Below, piece after piece: positions 49,932 to 62,200 of a stretch of 64,000 bases of DNA (its first letter is position 1; every line of letters starts with the position of its first letter). The DNA lies in contig NZ_JACXXG010000011.1 in the NCBI RefSeq assembly GCF_014764705.1, positions 1 through 64,000 of the forward strand, given 5' to 3'. Below the pieces are notes generated by a model, which was given only the letters and a program-made list of their open reading frames with translations, made no database searches and was not told the origin of the DNA. The DNA is from Stutzerimonas kunmingensis (GTDB lineage Bacteria > Pseudomonadota > Gammaproteobacteria > Pseudomonadales > Pseudomonadaceae). The position numbers and the translations under genes are program-made.

Positions 49932-50008
49932 CACTTCTGCCAGGTGACGCCAGGCCTGGCGCTTGGGCATACTGGCGACCCTTTTCCCGACCCTGCAAAG
50001 GAATCCAA

Positions 50009-50290
50009 ATGTTCAAGGTCAATGAGTACTTCGATGGCACCGTCAAATCCATCGCCTTCGACATGACTGAAGGCCCGGCCACGATCGGCGTCATGGCGCC
50101 AGGTGAATACGAGTTCGGCACCGCCCAACTGGAAGTCATGCACGTAGTTGCCGGCAGCCTGGACGTGAAATTGCCGGGTAGCGATGCCTGGGAAACCTTC
50201 GCCAGCGGCAGCCAGTTCACCGTACCGGCGAACAGCAAATTTCAGCTGAAGGTGACGGTTGAAACCGCCTATTTGTGCGAGTATCGCTAA
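50009..50290 (+). CDS. ppnP: Pyrimidine/purine nucleoside phosphorylase
   Basis: 93 residues from the ATG at 50009, the usual length of the family (formerly DUF1255/YaiE). It is a cupin-type beta barrel: [18 protein letters not shown] start, then [12 protein letters not shown] and [15 protein letters not shown]. It cleaves purine and pyrimidine nucleosides with phosphate. An AAGGAATCC ribosome site lies just upstream. Its 3' end converges with the flagellar genes. Confidence 0.92.
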   Translation: MFKVNEYFDGTVKSIAFDMTEGPATIGVMAPGEYEFGTAQLEVMHVVAGSLDVKLPGSDAWETFASGSQFTVPANSKFQLKVTVETAYLCEYR

Positions 50291-50306
50291 GCATTACAAG
50301 GCGCAA

Positions 50307-50334
50307 GGTGGAAAGACTCCAAGGACTTTCCACC
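50307..50334. terminator. Hairpin between convergent ppnP and fliT
   Basis: GGTGGAAAG (50307-50315) pairs perfectly with CTTTCCACC (50326-50334) around a 10-nt loop, 16 bp past the ppnP stop and 13 bp before the fliT stop codon. Neither side has a long T run, so termination strength is uncertain. Confidence 0.5.
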
Positions 50335-50346
50335 ACTGAGCTGCTT

Positions 50347-50640
50347 TCAGCTGAGTGTCTTATACGCTTGATCCGCCCGCCTCGACTGATTGAGCTGAGC
50401 CAACTCACCAGCAATTCGCTCACGCTCTGCTCTCGCTGCTTGTTGTAGATCCGCATACAAACTAGACAAGGCGCCAATCTCATCGCGGAGCGCTGAATCA
50501 CCCCAAGGCTCCATCGCAACAATCTCTGCTACAAGCGCACGACAGCGAGGATCAAGCCCACTGACTGCACCCCAATCACGGCGAGACAGCGCGTCACTTA
50601 GCTCGACCTGAAGCTCCTTGAGAGAGCCGATAAGCGTCAT
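50347..50640 (-). CDS. fliT: Flagellar protein FliT-like chaperone
   Basis: 97 residues, almost entirely helical, with charged heptads (SSLYADLQQAARAERERIAGELAQLNQS). Size, position after fliS and the helical layout match FliT, the chaperone of the filament cap FliD; P. aeruginosa calls the gene at this place fleP. Sequence conservation in the family is low, so the call rests mainly on context. It lies 43 bp after fliS. Confidence 0.7.
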   Translation of the reverse strand: MTLIGSLKELQVELSDALSRRDWGAVSGLDPRCRALVAEIVAMEPWGDSALRDEIGALSSLYADLQQAARAERERIAGELAQLNQSRRADQAYKTLS

Positions 50641-50683
50641 AAAAAATACCTTGGTCTGGGTGACCCTAGGGCCCAGTTAAATG

Positions 50684-51070
50684 TTACGCGTACTGCGCAA
50701 TTCCATCCCAGCCAGCCTTGACTTCCTGGAGCAAAGCCGCGACCTCTGTAAGCGCATCAGCATCATTGTTGCGGTTAGCCTCCGTTAGCCGCCTGATCAT
50801 GTATTCATAGAGCCGGTCAAGATTGGCCGAAATCTCGCCGCCTACTTCATGATCAAGGGCCTCGCGCAAGCCACCAACGATGGAGATGCTCTTGCCGATA
50901 AGCTCGCCCTTTTCGGCCAAGCGGCCAAATTGGATGGCGCCCCTGGCCTGATATATGCGGTCTAGGCCGCCCTGCATGAGCATCTGTATCAAGCGATGGG
51001 GACTAGCCTCAGCAACCTGAGTCTGCACCCCAACACGTTGATACTGCTTCATTGCGGACATTGCGTTCAT
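50684..51070 (-). CDS. fliS: Flagellar chaperone FliS
   Basis: 128 residues from the ATG at 51070, with GGAG at a suitable distance; an in-frame extension to 51118 is not supported. FliS binds the C-terminus of flagellin and keeps it unpolymerised before export. The signature MKQYQRVGVQTQVAEASPHRL with IQMLMQGGLDRIYQARGAI is clear. It lies between fliD (106 bp) and fliT. Confidence 0.93.
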   Translation of the reverse strand: MNAMSAMKQYQRVGVQTQVAEASPHRLIQMLMQGGLDRIYQARGAIQFGRLAEKGELIGKSISIVGGLREALDHEVGGEISANLDRLYEYMIRRLTEANRNNDADALTEVAALLQEVKAGWDGIAQYA

Positions 51071-51176
51071 AATGGGCTCCAAGCGTTTAGCGATACTGTT
51101 CAAGTTATCGACAAACAATCAAAGAGCTTTAGCAGCTTTTTCCAACACTTAAAGCAAAGCCTTGACAGTCATCCGG

Positions 51177-52649
51177 TCAATCTTTCTGCGTAAACCCAGG
51201 CATGCTGTCAAAAAGCTGCGTGAGGCTATCGCTTGTGCGAGTAAGCTGGGCCACCAGGGTATCCATCGCATTGAACTGCTTATGTAAGCGCTCTTCCAGC
51301 GCCGCAATCCGCTTTGTTAATTCCGCTTTCTGCGTGTCGACCTTATCGATAGTCCCCTGTAATGCATCCGTTCTGGACTCCAATATTCCGCCAGCATCGG
51401 TATAGGGCTTCAACCGAGCACCTAAGCGGCTCGCTAATCCATTGTCCCCAGTAAAGTAGGCGGCGACCTCTTCGAAATTCGACGTAATCGCCTTGCTCAC
51501 CTTGGCCGCATCCATCTCAAGAGTGCCGTCTTTCTTGGTAGTGATGCCCATGTCAGCCAAGGCTCGCATCGCGCCCTCCCCCTGAGGCGACACCAGCTCT
51601 GATCGAATAGAATTGATAAGCGAGCGAACAGAGCTATCACCCACCAAAGCCCCAGTCACGGGCGCATCGGTTTCGGTAACCGTGGTGACCTTCGTCTCGG
51701 TATTTATAAAGTTCATCAAGGTGTTATAGGCATCCACGAACTTTTTGACGTTGCCCTGCACTCCGGCCTCGTCGCGAGCAATCGTCACGCTACTGGTACC
51801 TTCAGACTTGAGCTCAAAACTGACACCACTGACCACATCATCGACACTGTTGCTCTCGCGGGTAACAGAAAGGCCATCGATTGTGAACTTCGCACTCTGC
51901 GCAACAGCAAGAGTCTTGGCCGAGCCCGGGCTAGCAATCTGGGCGTCATACGTGGCCTTGGCCTCGACATACTCCGGGTCTGTTTCTCCAGAGTAGTCAG
52001 CTAAATTAGGGGGGGCGCTATACGCTAATGCCCCGAGCGAAACGTTGCCTTCTGCAGGGTCGGCATCCGTCCCCACAACGGAAATGTCATTGCCATCCCC
52101 CGTCTTGCTGCTGCTCAACACGAGGCGAGAGCCCTGGTCATCGGTGATGATGGTTGCGCTGACGCCCGCGCTTGCGCCTGCCTTGTTTATGGCATCACGA
52201 ACGCCCGCCAACGTGTTATTGGTCGAGTCGACGGTGATATCGAGCGCGGCCGAGCCGCCCACCTTGATGCTCAAGGTGCCGGCGTTCAGTTTGGTTTTAT
52301 CATCAGCAGGCACAGCAGCCAGGGCGACCTTGCTGCTACTCGCCAGTTTTTCGACTTCCAGCTTATAGCTCCCCGCCACAGCGCTTTGGCTGGCCTTAGC
52401 GGTTACCACATTGCTTTCAGAAGAGGACGCCTTACGCGCCAGGAATGAAGAGGGGCTATTGAGAGCAGACAACGCCGTTTGAAAATTGCTGATTGCACCT
52501 TTCAACTGCCCTAACGATGTCAGCTGGGTAGTCGTCTTGGCTTCCAGCCGCTTCAGCTGACTTTCCTTCGGCGCCTGCTCGGCTGATGAAATGGCCTTAA
52601 CCATCGCATCGATATCCATACCGGATCCGATACCTGTGATACCTGCCAT
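51177..52649 (-). CDS. fliD: Flagellar filament cap protein FliD
   Basis: 490 residues from the ATG at 52649. N-terminal conserved segment MAGITGIGSGMDIDAMVKAI and C-terminal coiled coil (about 420-485, with RTDALQGTIDKVDTQKAELTKR and the MDTLVAQLTRTSDSL end) frame a variable centre. FliD caps the filament tip and folds flagellin subunits. A Flagellin_IN-like segment lies at about 120-170. Base composition looks more AT-rich than in ligA or sucA, as in the neighbouring fliC. It lies 75 bp after flaG. Confidence 0.95.
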   Translation of the reverse strand: MAGITGIGSGMDIDAMVKAISSAEQAPKESQLKRLEAKTTTQLTSLGQLKGAISNFQTALSALNSPSSFLARKASSSESNVVTAKASQSAVAGSYKLEVEKLASSSKVALAAVPADDKTKLNAGTLSIKVGGSAALDITVDSTNNTLAGVRDAINKAGASAGVSATIITDDQGSRLVLSSSKTGDGNDISVVGTDADPAEGNVSLGALAYSAPPNLADYSGETDPEYVEAKATYDAQIASPGSAKTLAVAQSAKFTIDGLSVTRESNSVDDVVSGVSFELKSEGTSSVTIARDEAGVQGNVKKFVDAYNTLMNFINTETKVTTVTETDAPVTGALVGDSSVRSLINSIRSELVSPQGEGAMRALADMGITTKKDGTLEMDAAKVSKAITSNFEEVAAYFTGDNGLASRLGARLKPYTDAGGILESRTDALQGTIDKVDTQKAELTKRIAALEERLHKQFNAMDTLVAQLTRTSDSLTQLFDSMPGFTQKD

Positions 52650-52724
52650 ACGACACCTCGTCAAAAATATGCCTGAAAGCCAGGCTGAGCTGGCGACTCA
52701 GGAAGTCCATCCAATAATCGTGCC

Positions 52725-53081
52725 TTAGGCTTCAGCCTTGAACAGCAAACTACGCATGTCCTCAAGCCGCTCGGAAAGCCGTAAAAGATCCTCGGATGGT
52801 ATTTGGCGTATTAGCTTGCCTGACTCGCCATCCATGACCTTCACAACAACCTGCCCGCTAGAATCATCCACGCTGAAATCGAGATTGCGCTGCAGGTCCT
52901 GGACGATGGACTTGAACCGCTCCACTGCCGAGGTTGCACTCTCAGAAGCGGAAACCGATTGTTCCTTAGCCTTAGCACCATCAGTCGGCGCAGTTTCACC
53001 GGAAGCGTTAGGGCTCAGCGACGGCATTTCGCGCCTAACTGTATTTGGCTGCGATAAAGAAGAGAGATTTACCGTTTCCAT
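52725..53081 (-). CDS. flaG: Flagellar protein FlaG
   Basis: 118 residues from the ATG at 53081 (GAGG 8 nt upstream). The N-terminal half is low-complexity and rich in Ser, Thr and Ala. The C-terminal half holds the FlaG fold: VQDLQRNLDFSVDDSSGQVVVKVMDGESGKLIRQIPSEDLLRLSE. FlaG influences filament length in Pseudomonas and Vibrio. Between fliC and this gene lies a terminator, so it can be read through at low level or from its own promoter. Confidence 0.9.
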   Translation of the reverse strand: METVNLSSLSQPNTVRREMPSLSPNASGETAPTDGAKAKEQSVSASESATSAVERFKSIVQDLQRNLDFSVDDSSGQVVVKVMDGESGKLIRQIPSEDLLRLSERLEDMRSLLFKAEA

Positions 53082-53100
53082 ATCTAATACCTCACAACGC

Positions 53101-53130
53101 AAAAAGGAGGAAGGAGCCTAAACTCCCTCC
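53101..53130 (-). terminator. Terminator downstream of fliC
   Basis: On the minus strand GGAGGGAG pairs with CTCCTTCC over 8 bp, with one G-U pair, around a TTTAGG loop, and TCCTTTTT follows. It lies 26 bp after the fliC stop and just before the flaG start. It would keep fliC messenger in large excess over the flaG-fliDST genes. Confidence 0.75.
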
Positions 53131-53155
53131 CCCTGTTAGCCAGACGGCTTTCGCC

Positions 53156-55132
53156 TTACTGGAGCAGCGACAGTACAGACTGCGGCAGCTGCTTGGCCTG
53201 GGCCAGGATTGCAGTACCAGCCTGCTGCAGCACCTGATTCTTAGACAGGTTGGCGGTTTCTGCAGCGTAGTCGGTGTCCATGATCCGGCTACGGGCAGCC
53301 GAGGCATTTTCCGAAATGTTCTGCAGGTTGTTGATAGTGTTGTCGAAGCGGTTCTGCACAGCACCGAGGTCGGCACGCTGAGAATCGATGCCCGCGAGAG
53401 CGTTATCGATTACCGCAAGGGCACGCTGGGCACCATCGGCTGTGGAAATATCCACTTTATCAACCGAGTTTTTGGTGGCCGACGCGCTGCCAAAAAGCTG
53501 GTAGCTTCCCTCAACGGTAATTGCGCTACTTGTCTTCCCTGCAACCGTATTGGAGGCTCCGGCAGTGAGATCCAAAATACTTGCACCGGTCAAATCCACC
53601 CCGTCCTTGTCTTTGGGGGTCACTGTGAATGTCACGGTACCTGTCGTCGCAGGCGCACCAGCTGCGGTGTACTTGCTCATCGCCCCGAAGACAATATCTG
53701 AACCATCTTTAGAACTGATCTGCCCATCCGTCCCAAAACGAAGCAGATCTGATGCGTTGGGGTCATTTTTTAGAGCTGTTGCCAGCTCTCCGACAGTGGA
53801 AAACTTGTAGCCGGATGTATCGATTGCAACTCCACTAACCGTGATGCTAGCCAACGACACGCTTACTGCGTCAGTTGCGGGCACTGCGGGCCCAGAGGCG
53901 GTAATTGTTAGCGCGAGTGTCATGTCGTTAGTTTTCGCAGTCGCTGTCGTAGTCGCTGCTGAGATAGCGTAGCTCGTGGGCGAATTAAGCTGGAGCGAAC
54001 CAACTATTGTCTCTTGACCCGCAGTACCGGCTGCGCTTTCACCAACAGAGGTAGACGCACCGAAATTACCTTCGGCATCCTGGACGCGAACCTTTAACGA
54101 CACACCTGTCGCGTTGCTCGACCCGCCAAACGTGACATTCTCACCGGTACTTGATTCAACGGTGAGCACGCCTTTCTCGTCCACGTTCGCTTTCAGCCCC
54201 AGCTTCGAAGCATTTGAGTTGATCTGATCTGCGAGACTTTGGGTAGAGGTCACACCGACAAGATCTACCGATTTGGCATCAGATCCGCTACCTACCGTCA
54301 GCTTATAATCTGCCGACTGCCCCGCCGAGGCGGTCACTTCAGCCTGAAAGACAGTACGCGCCGTAGCGCTTAGTCCAGGAATAACACCATTTAACTTGGC
54401 CGCCAGGCTCTTGGCGCTATCACCAGCTTCAACTTTTACCTCTTCCGACTTACCACCGCCAACAATACTAAGATTAGAAGGAGTAAACGCCCCGCTGCCA
54501 TCGCCACTCACAACACTACCGGTTACAGTCTTAATATCTGCCGCCGTAGCGACTGCGCCAAATGCGCGAGTTAGCTCCCCGTCGGCATTCACGCCTTTTG
54601 CTTTACTACCTACTTGATACGAACCGATGTCGCTTGCCGAGGCACTTTTAACAGTTACGTCAATGGTCTCATAAGCATTCGAACCAACCTGGAAGCTGGA
54701 TGTACCAAACGAGCCATCCATCAGCTTACGACCGCCGAAAGTAGTGGTTTCCGCGATACGAGTCAGCTCACTTTGCAGCGCCGATACTTCCTTCTGTAGC
54801 GCAGCGCGATCGGAGTCGCTATTTGAGCCGTTGGCCGACTGGATCGACAGGTCACGCATACGCTGCAGGATGTTAGTTGACTGCTGCAATGCACCTTCAG
54901 CAGTCTGCGACAGGGAGATGCCGTCGTTGGCGTTACGAGTCGCCACATTCAAGCCGCTGATCTGGTTGGTCAGGCGGTTGGAGATCTGCAGGCCGGCGGC
55001 GTCGTCCTTCGCGCTGTTAATGCGGCTACCGGTGGACAGGCGCTGCATGGAGGTATTCAGGGCGTTGGACGTGTTGTTGATGTTGCGCTGGGTATTTAGC
55101 GACGGGATGTTGGTGTTGACTGTAAGAGCCAT
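53156..55132 (-). CDS. fliC: Flagellin FliC
   Basis: 658 residues, clearly longer than the 394-488 residue P. aeruginosa flagellins. The conserved N-terminal D0/D1 region (about 1-170, [20 protein letters not shown] to [14 protein letters not shown]) and C-terminal region (about 570-658, [20 protein letters not shown] to [11 protein letters not shown]) are intact. The middle 400 residues form the surface-exposed D2/D3 part, rich in Thr, Ser, Ala and Gly. They include at least two Flagellin_IN-like repeats ([20 protein letters not shown], and a second near 430-480). The middle is AT-richer than neighbouring genes. Transcription comes from the sigma-28 promoter at 55231-55257. Confidence 0.96.
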   Translation of the reverse strand: MALTVNTNIPSLNTQRNINNTSNALNTSMQRLSTGSRINSAKDDAAGLQISNRLTNQISGLNVATRNANDGISLSQTAEGALQQSTNILQRMRDLSIQSANGSNSDSDRAALQKEVSALQSELTRIAETTTFGGRKLMDGSFGTSSFQVGSNAYETIDVTVKSASASDIGSYQVGSKAKGVNADGELTRAFGAVATAADIKTVTGSVVSGDGSGAFTPSNLSIVGGGKSEEVKVEAGDSAKSLAAKLNGVIPGLSATARTVFQAEVTASAGQSADYKLTVGSGSDAKSVDLVGVTSTQSLADQINSNASKLGLKANVDEKGVLTVESSTGENVTFGGSSNATGVSLKVRVQDAEGNFGASTSVGESAAGTAGQETIVGSLQLNSPTSYAISAATTTATAKTNDMTLALTITASGPAVPATDAVSVSLASITVSGVAIDTSGYKFSTVGELATALKNDPNASDLLRFGTDGQISSKDGSDIVFGAMSKYTAAGAPATTGTVTFTVTPKDKDGVDLTGASILDLTAGASNTVAGKTSSAITVEGSYQLFGSASATKNSVDKVDISTADGAQRALAVIDNALAGIDSQRADLGAVQNRFDNTINNLQNISENASAARSRIMDTDYAAETANLSKNQVLQQAGTAILAQAKQLPQSVLSLLQ

Positions 55133-55230
55133 GATGAGCCTCCAAGGGCGCTAGTTACTATGGTTGCCTGAGCTTGCGACTCCGGGCCGGCTTGTGCCCA
55201 GGCACCCATTGAGTTCGCATTCGATTAGCT

Positions 55231-55257
55231 TATCGGCGCCGTTTGGGTTGGCTTTAG
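55231..55257 (-). promoter_or_regulatory. Sigma-28 (FliA) promoter of fliC
   Basis: On the minus strand TAAA (55254-55257), a 15-bp spacer and GCCGATAA (55231-55238) match the FliA consensus exactly. Transcription would start near 55222, giving a leader of about 90 nt. Its placement 99 bp before the ATG is typical of Pseudomonas flagellin genes. Confidence 0.93.
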
Positions 55258-55530
55258 GGCAGATTCGAACTTTTTCGTGAGCCCGGTACCGCTCCAACGC
55301 TACGCCAGCGCATCCATACTGCGGACTTGCTTGACCAGCTTTTCGGGCGCAGGGGGGAAAACTTTAGGGGATGGCTAAGCCTGTTTCGCTGAATCGCGAT
55401 CCAGGGAATCGATTTATTGCTGGTGAGCTTTGGACGGCGCTTTCGCAGCCGGCGCCTCTCCCGCAGGTTCGGTTGAGCATTACAGGAGTGGGGGCGGCGT
55501 CGGGGCTTCTAGAAAGGAACAGCTGCCGCG
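55258..55530. other. Region between the fliC promoter and ligA
   Basis: 273 bp upstream of the sigma-28 promoter, containing the 3' flank of ligA. No gene, promoter or hairpin with T tail is evident on either strand. The only open frames here are antisense extensions of the ligA shadow reading. Confidence 0.5.
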
Positions 55531-57948
<2,418 letters not shown>

Positions 57949-58080
57949 TCAGCGCGCCTTGGTTGATATGGAAGGCGTCGGATTCTAGCCGAATGCGAGT
58001 CCGAAGGCAGTCTGCGGGTTCTGTTGGCTGGGGTCGGACTGGGCAGGCAGCGTTGCGTTACGATGCGCTGAAGCGAAGGG

Positions 58081-58106
58081 CTTGGTGGGCTGAAGCCCAC
58101 CCTACG
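58081..58106. repeat. REP-like palindrome
   Basis: GGTGGGC (58084-58090) and GCCCACC (58095-58101) flank TGAA and continue into CTACG, giving the GTAGGGTGGGCTTCAGCCC pattern on the minus strand. This sequence type is widely scattered in P. stutzeri-group genomes, in my recollection. It lies in the zipA-ligA gap. Only one copy was found in this window. Confidence 0.55.
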
Positions 58107-58164
58107 ACAGTCTGCAGAGCGAGGCGGCAGGCCAGTGAAAGCGAGTCTGCCCAATCAAACGCAA

Positions 58165-58185
58165 CACCGGGCGCGAGGCCCGGTG
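58165..58185 (-). terminator. Hairpin downstream of zipA
   Basis: CACCGGGC (58165-58172) and GCCCGGTG (58178-58185) form an 8-bp perfect stem with a 5-nt loop 11 bp after the zipA stop. On the minus strand TTGCGTTTGATT follows, a weak T-rich tail. Termination may be partial, letting ligA be read through. Confidence 0.55.
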
Positions 58186-58195
58186 CGGTGAGTTA

Positions 58196-59029
58196 TCAGC
58201 GTTGCTTGATGGTCATCTGCCGGCGTTCGAACTCGACGATGCGCTGGCGGTAGTGTTCGATGGTCTGGGCGGTCAGCACACTGCGCTGGTCGTCCTTCAG
58301 CTCACCGTTGAGCTCCTGGGACAGCTTGCGCGCCGCGGCGACCATGACATCGAAGGCCTGCTTGGGATGACGCGGCCCCGGCAGACCTAGGAAGAAGCTC
58401 ACGGCCGGCGTGGTGAAGTGATCGATATCGTCCAGATCGAAGGTACCGGGCTTGACCGCATTGGCCATGGAGAACAGCACCTCACCATTCCCGGCCATGC
58501 TTTCGTGGCGGTGGAAGATGTCCATCTCACCGAAGCGCAGACCGCTTTCCAGGATGTTCTGCAGCAATGCCGGGCCACGGAAACCGTGCGGATCGCGGCA
58601 GATGACGTTGATCACCAGCACTTCTTCCACCGGTGCCTGCTCTTTCGCCGGCTGCGCCTCGGCATCGTCCGCGTCGCCGACGACCGGATCCAGCAGGGTC
58701 GGCACCGGCTCGTCAGTGCTCAGTTGCAGATCGCCCTGGTAAGGCTCGCTATGCCGGCGCTTCTTGCCCGCGTCGCGACCAGACTGGCGGGCGCTCACCG
58801 GCGGCATGTCGGCTTCGTCCAGCGAAGGCTCATGCTCACGATCCACCACGCGAGCCGGCCCTAACAGCTCGGTGGAATCATCGACATCGGGAAGGTTAGA
58901 AAGGCTGCGGTCCAGCTTGAATTTCAGCTTGCCCTTGCCACCGCGCATGCGACGCCAGCCGTCGAACAAAATGCCGGCAATGACGATGATGCCGATGACG
59001 ATCAGCCACTCGCGCAGACCGATATCCAT
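58196..59029 (-). CDS. zipA: Cell division protein ZipA
   Basis: 277 residues. One N-terminal membrane helix ([21 protein letters not shown], 5-25), a basic stretch, a disordered acidic-to-neutral linker (about 45-125), and the globular FtsZ-binding domain from about 130. The domain start [23 protein letters not shown] and the end [25 protein letters not shown] are typical. ZipA anchors FtsZ at the division site. It lies between smc (183 bp) and ligA, as in other pseudomonads. Confidence 0.96.
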   Translation of the reverse strand: MDIGLREWLIVIGIIVIAGILFDGWRRMRGGKGKLKFKLDRSLSNLPDVDDSTELLGPARVVDREHEPSLDEADMPPVSARQSGRDAGKKRRHSEPYQGDLQLSTDEPVPTLLDPVVGDADDAEAQPAKEQAPVEEVLVINVICRDPHGFRGPALLQNILESGLRFGEMDIFHRHESMAGNGEVLFSMANAVKPGTFDLDDIDHFTTPAVSFFLGLPGPRHPKQAFDVMVAAARKLSQELNGELKDDQRSVLTAQTIEHYRQRIVEFERRQMTIKQR

Positions 59030-59212
59030 TAATGCATTAACCTCTGAATTCGATGATAAAGACGCAACGAGCGGTCACTTGGGACTGCTCTCAGCGCATC
59101 GTAAAAATTGTGCCCTAAGCTAGCACGACGAACGGTAAATTTGCACCGTGCGGTAGTTCTCTTTTTATGGGCTCTTCAGTATCAAAAACGCTCAAATGCG
59201 CGGGCTTAATCC

Positions 59213-62200
59213 TCATGCTTCGGCCAGTGCCACGGCCTGTTCGACATCGACTGCCACCAACCGTGAACAACCCGGTTCATGCATCGTCACACCCATGAGC
59301 TGATCGGCCATTTCCATGGCGATCTTGTTGTGGGTGATGTAGATGAACTGCACTTTCTCCGACATTTCCTTGACCAGTCGTGCATAACGGCCGACGTTGG
59401 CGTCGTCCAGTGGCGCATCGACTTCATCCAGCATGCAGAACGGCGCCGGGTTTAGCTGGAAGATCGCAAACACCAACGCCAGCGCAGTCAATGCCTTTTC
59501 GCCACCGGAAAGCAGGTGAATGGTGCTGTTCTTCTTTCCGGGCGGACGCGCCATGATCGCCACCCCGGTATCGAGTAAATCTTCACCGGTAAGTTCCAGA
59601 TAAGCATTGCCGCCGCCGAACACTTTCGGAAAGAGCGCCTGCAGGCCACTGTTGATCTGGTCGAAGGTTTCCTTGAAGCGGTTGCGGGTTTCACGGTCGA
59701 TCTTGCGGATGACGTTTTCCAGCGTGTCCAGCGCTTCGACGAGGTCGTCGTTCTGCGCATCGAGATAGCGCTTGCGTTCGGACTGCTGCTGGTATTCGTC
59801 GATCGCCGCCAGGTTGATCGGCCCCAGACGCTGGATACGCTGAGCCAAGCGCTCCAACTCCGCTTCCCAGGTCTGCTCGCTGGCGTCGCCGGGAAGCGTG
59901 GCGAGCACGCCATGCAGGTCGTAGCCGTCCTCGTGCAGCTGATCCTGCAGCGCCTTGCGCCGGACGCTCAGTTCTTGCCAACCCAGGCGCTGTTGCTCCA
60001 GTTGCCCCCGCAGCAACTGCGCCTGTTGTTCGGCCTGGGTACGGCGTTTCTCGGCATCGCGCAGTTCGCGATCGGCGTCTTCCAGCGCCAGACGCGCATG
60101 CTTGAGCTCGTCCTCGACGCCCATGCGGCGCTCCAGCAGCTCTTCGAGCTTCATGCGCAGCTCTTCCAGCGGTGCCTCACCCTCCTCCAGGTTCAGCGTC
60201 AGCTGCTCGCGGCGCTCGACGGCGCGTTCGAACTGCTGTTCCAACCGATTCAGAGCCTGGCGAGTCGACTCGTGCTGCGCCCTGAGCGAACCGACCCGCA
60301 ACGCCAGCTGATGGGCATGATCCTTATGCTGCCGCGCCTCCTGGCGAATACGATCGAGCCGCTCACGGATGCCGTCGCGGCTGGCCAGCAGCGTCTCGCG
60401 CTGTTCGGTATCCTGCGCCATCGCTTCCAGCGCTTCTTGCAGCTGCAGGCGCGCTTCGCCCAGCTGTTCGGTCTCGATTTCGCGCTGCTCCTGCTGCTCG
60501 GCCAGCTCCTCGTCCAGCCGACGACGGCGCAGCGCCAGCTGTTCCAGGCGTGCCTGGCCGGCCGACAGCTTGGCCTTGAGGTCGCCATGCTTGCGTGCTT
60601 CTTCCTGTTGCTGACGACGCTGCTGTTCGCGCTCGCCTTCCAGACGGGACTGCTCGCCACCCAGCACGGCGATGCGGTCCTCCATCGTCGTCAGGCTCGC
60701 TTCGCGCTCGTCACGCTCGGCCAGCAAGCGCTGCAGTTCCTGACCGCGCGCCAGTACGCCGGACTCTGCCTCGCTGGCGCGACGCACACGCAGAAAATGC
60801 CGGCCGACCCAATAGCCATCGCGGCTGACCACACTCTCGCCCTCGACCAGCGACGCGCGCGCGGCCAGTGCCTGCTCCAGCGATTCGACCGGCCGCACGC
60901 GGCCCAGCCATGGCGAAAGATCCTGCACCGACTCGACCCGCTCCAGCAGACTGCCAGGGCAGCGGACGCCGCCACGCGACGCGTTGGCCAGGTTTAGCTC
61001 GCCCTGCTGGAAGCCCGCAAGCTCGACCTCGGCGAAATCATCCAGCAGCACTGCCTGCAGATCTGCGCCCAGCACGGTTTCCACGGCCAGTTCCCAGCCT
61101 GGCTCGACGCGCAGCCCATCGGCCAGCCGCGGGCGCTGCTCCAGCCCCTGTTCGCGCAACCATTCAGCGACGCCCTTGCCCGGCTCCATCGCGGCCTGCT
61201 GCAACGCCTCCAGCGACGCGATTCGCCCATTCAGGCGCTGCAGTTCACCTTGCGCCTGCTGCTGGGTTCGGGTCGCCAGCTGGAACTCTTCACGCAGCTG
61301 CTCAAGACGTTCATTGAGCGCTTCGCCCGCCGCGGTGAATGCTTCGAGCTCGAGCTCACTAGCGGCAAGCTGCTCGTCCAATTCAAGGATCACGACATCT
61401 TCCGGGTCGGCCGCCAGCAACGCTCGCTCGTCATCCAGGCGGCGCTGACGCTCGGCCAGGCGCTCAAGGCTCTGCTCCAGCTGCTGGATGCGCGACTGCT
61501 GCACTTCCGCGGCGCGGCGCGGCTCGGCGCTGTGCTGGTTGAAGCGCTCCCACTGCTCCTGCCAGGCCTGCATGGCGGATTCGGCTTCTTCCAGCTGGGC
61601 GGCAGATTCCTCGGCAGCAGCGTCGGACAGCTCCTGCTCGGGCTCGAGCATCGCCAGCTCTTCGCCCAAGGTAGCGAGCAGCGTGCGGTCGTGGCCAAGG
61701 TGCGACTCGGTCTCCAGCCGCGCCTGCTCCGCCTCGCGCAGATCGTCCTGCAACTGGCGCAGGCGCTGCTGGCCATGCTGGATGCTCTGCTCGACGCGTG
61801 CGATGTCGCCGCCCACCGAATAGAAGCGGCCCTGCACCTGGTTGAAACGCTCGGACAGCTCATGATGACCGTCCCGCAGGCGCTCGATGCTCGCATCGGC
61901 ACTGCGCTGCTCGGCCACCAGTGCTTCGAAGGCGACCTCCTGATCGCCGATGACCTGCTCGCGCTGACCGACCTGCTCGTTCAAGGCCTGCCAACGAAGT
62001 GCCGACAGCTGCGCCTTGAGCTGGCGCTCTTCGGCCTTGTATTCCTGATACTTCTCCGCCGACTGCGCCTGACGGTGCAGGCGTTCGAGCTGGCGTTCCA
62101 GCTCTTCGCGCAGGTCGGTCAGGCGCGCCAGGTTCTCGTGGGTGCGGCGAATACGGTTCTCGGTTTCGCGCCGGCGCTCCTTGTACTTGGAGATGCCGGC

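Noticed and set aside
53156..55132. Internal tandem DNA repeats in the fliC centre
   Set aside because: The IN-like segments are related in fold only; no long nucleotide repeats are visible by eye.
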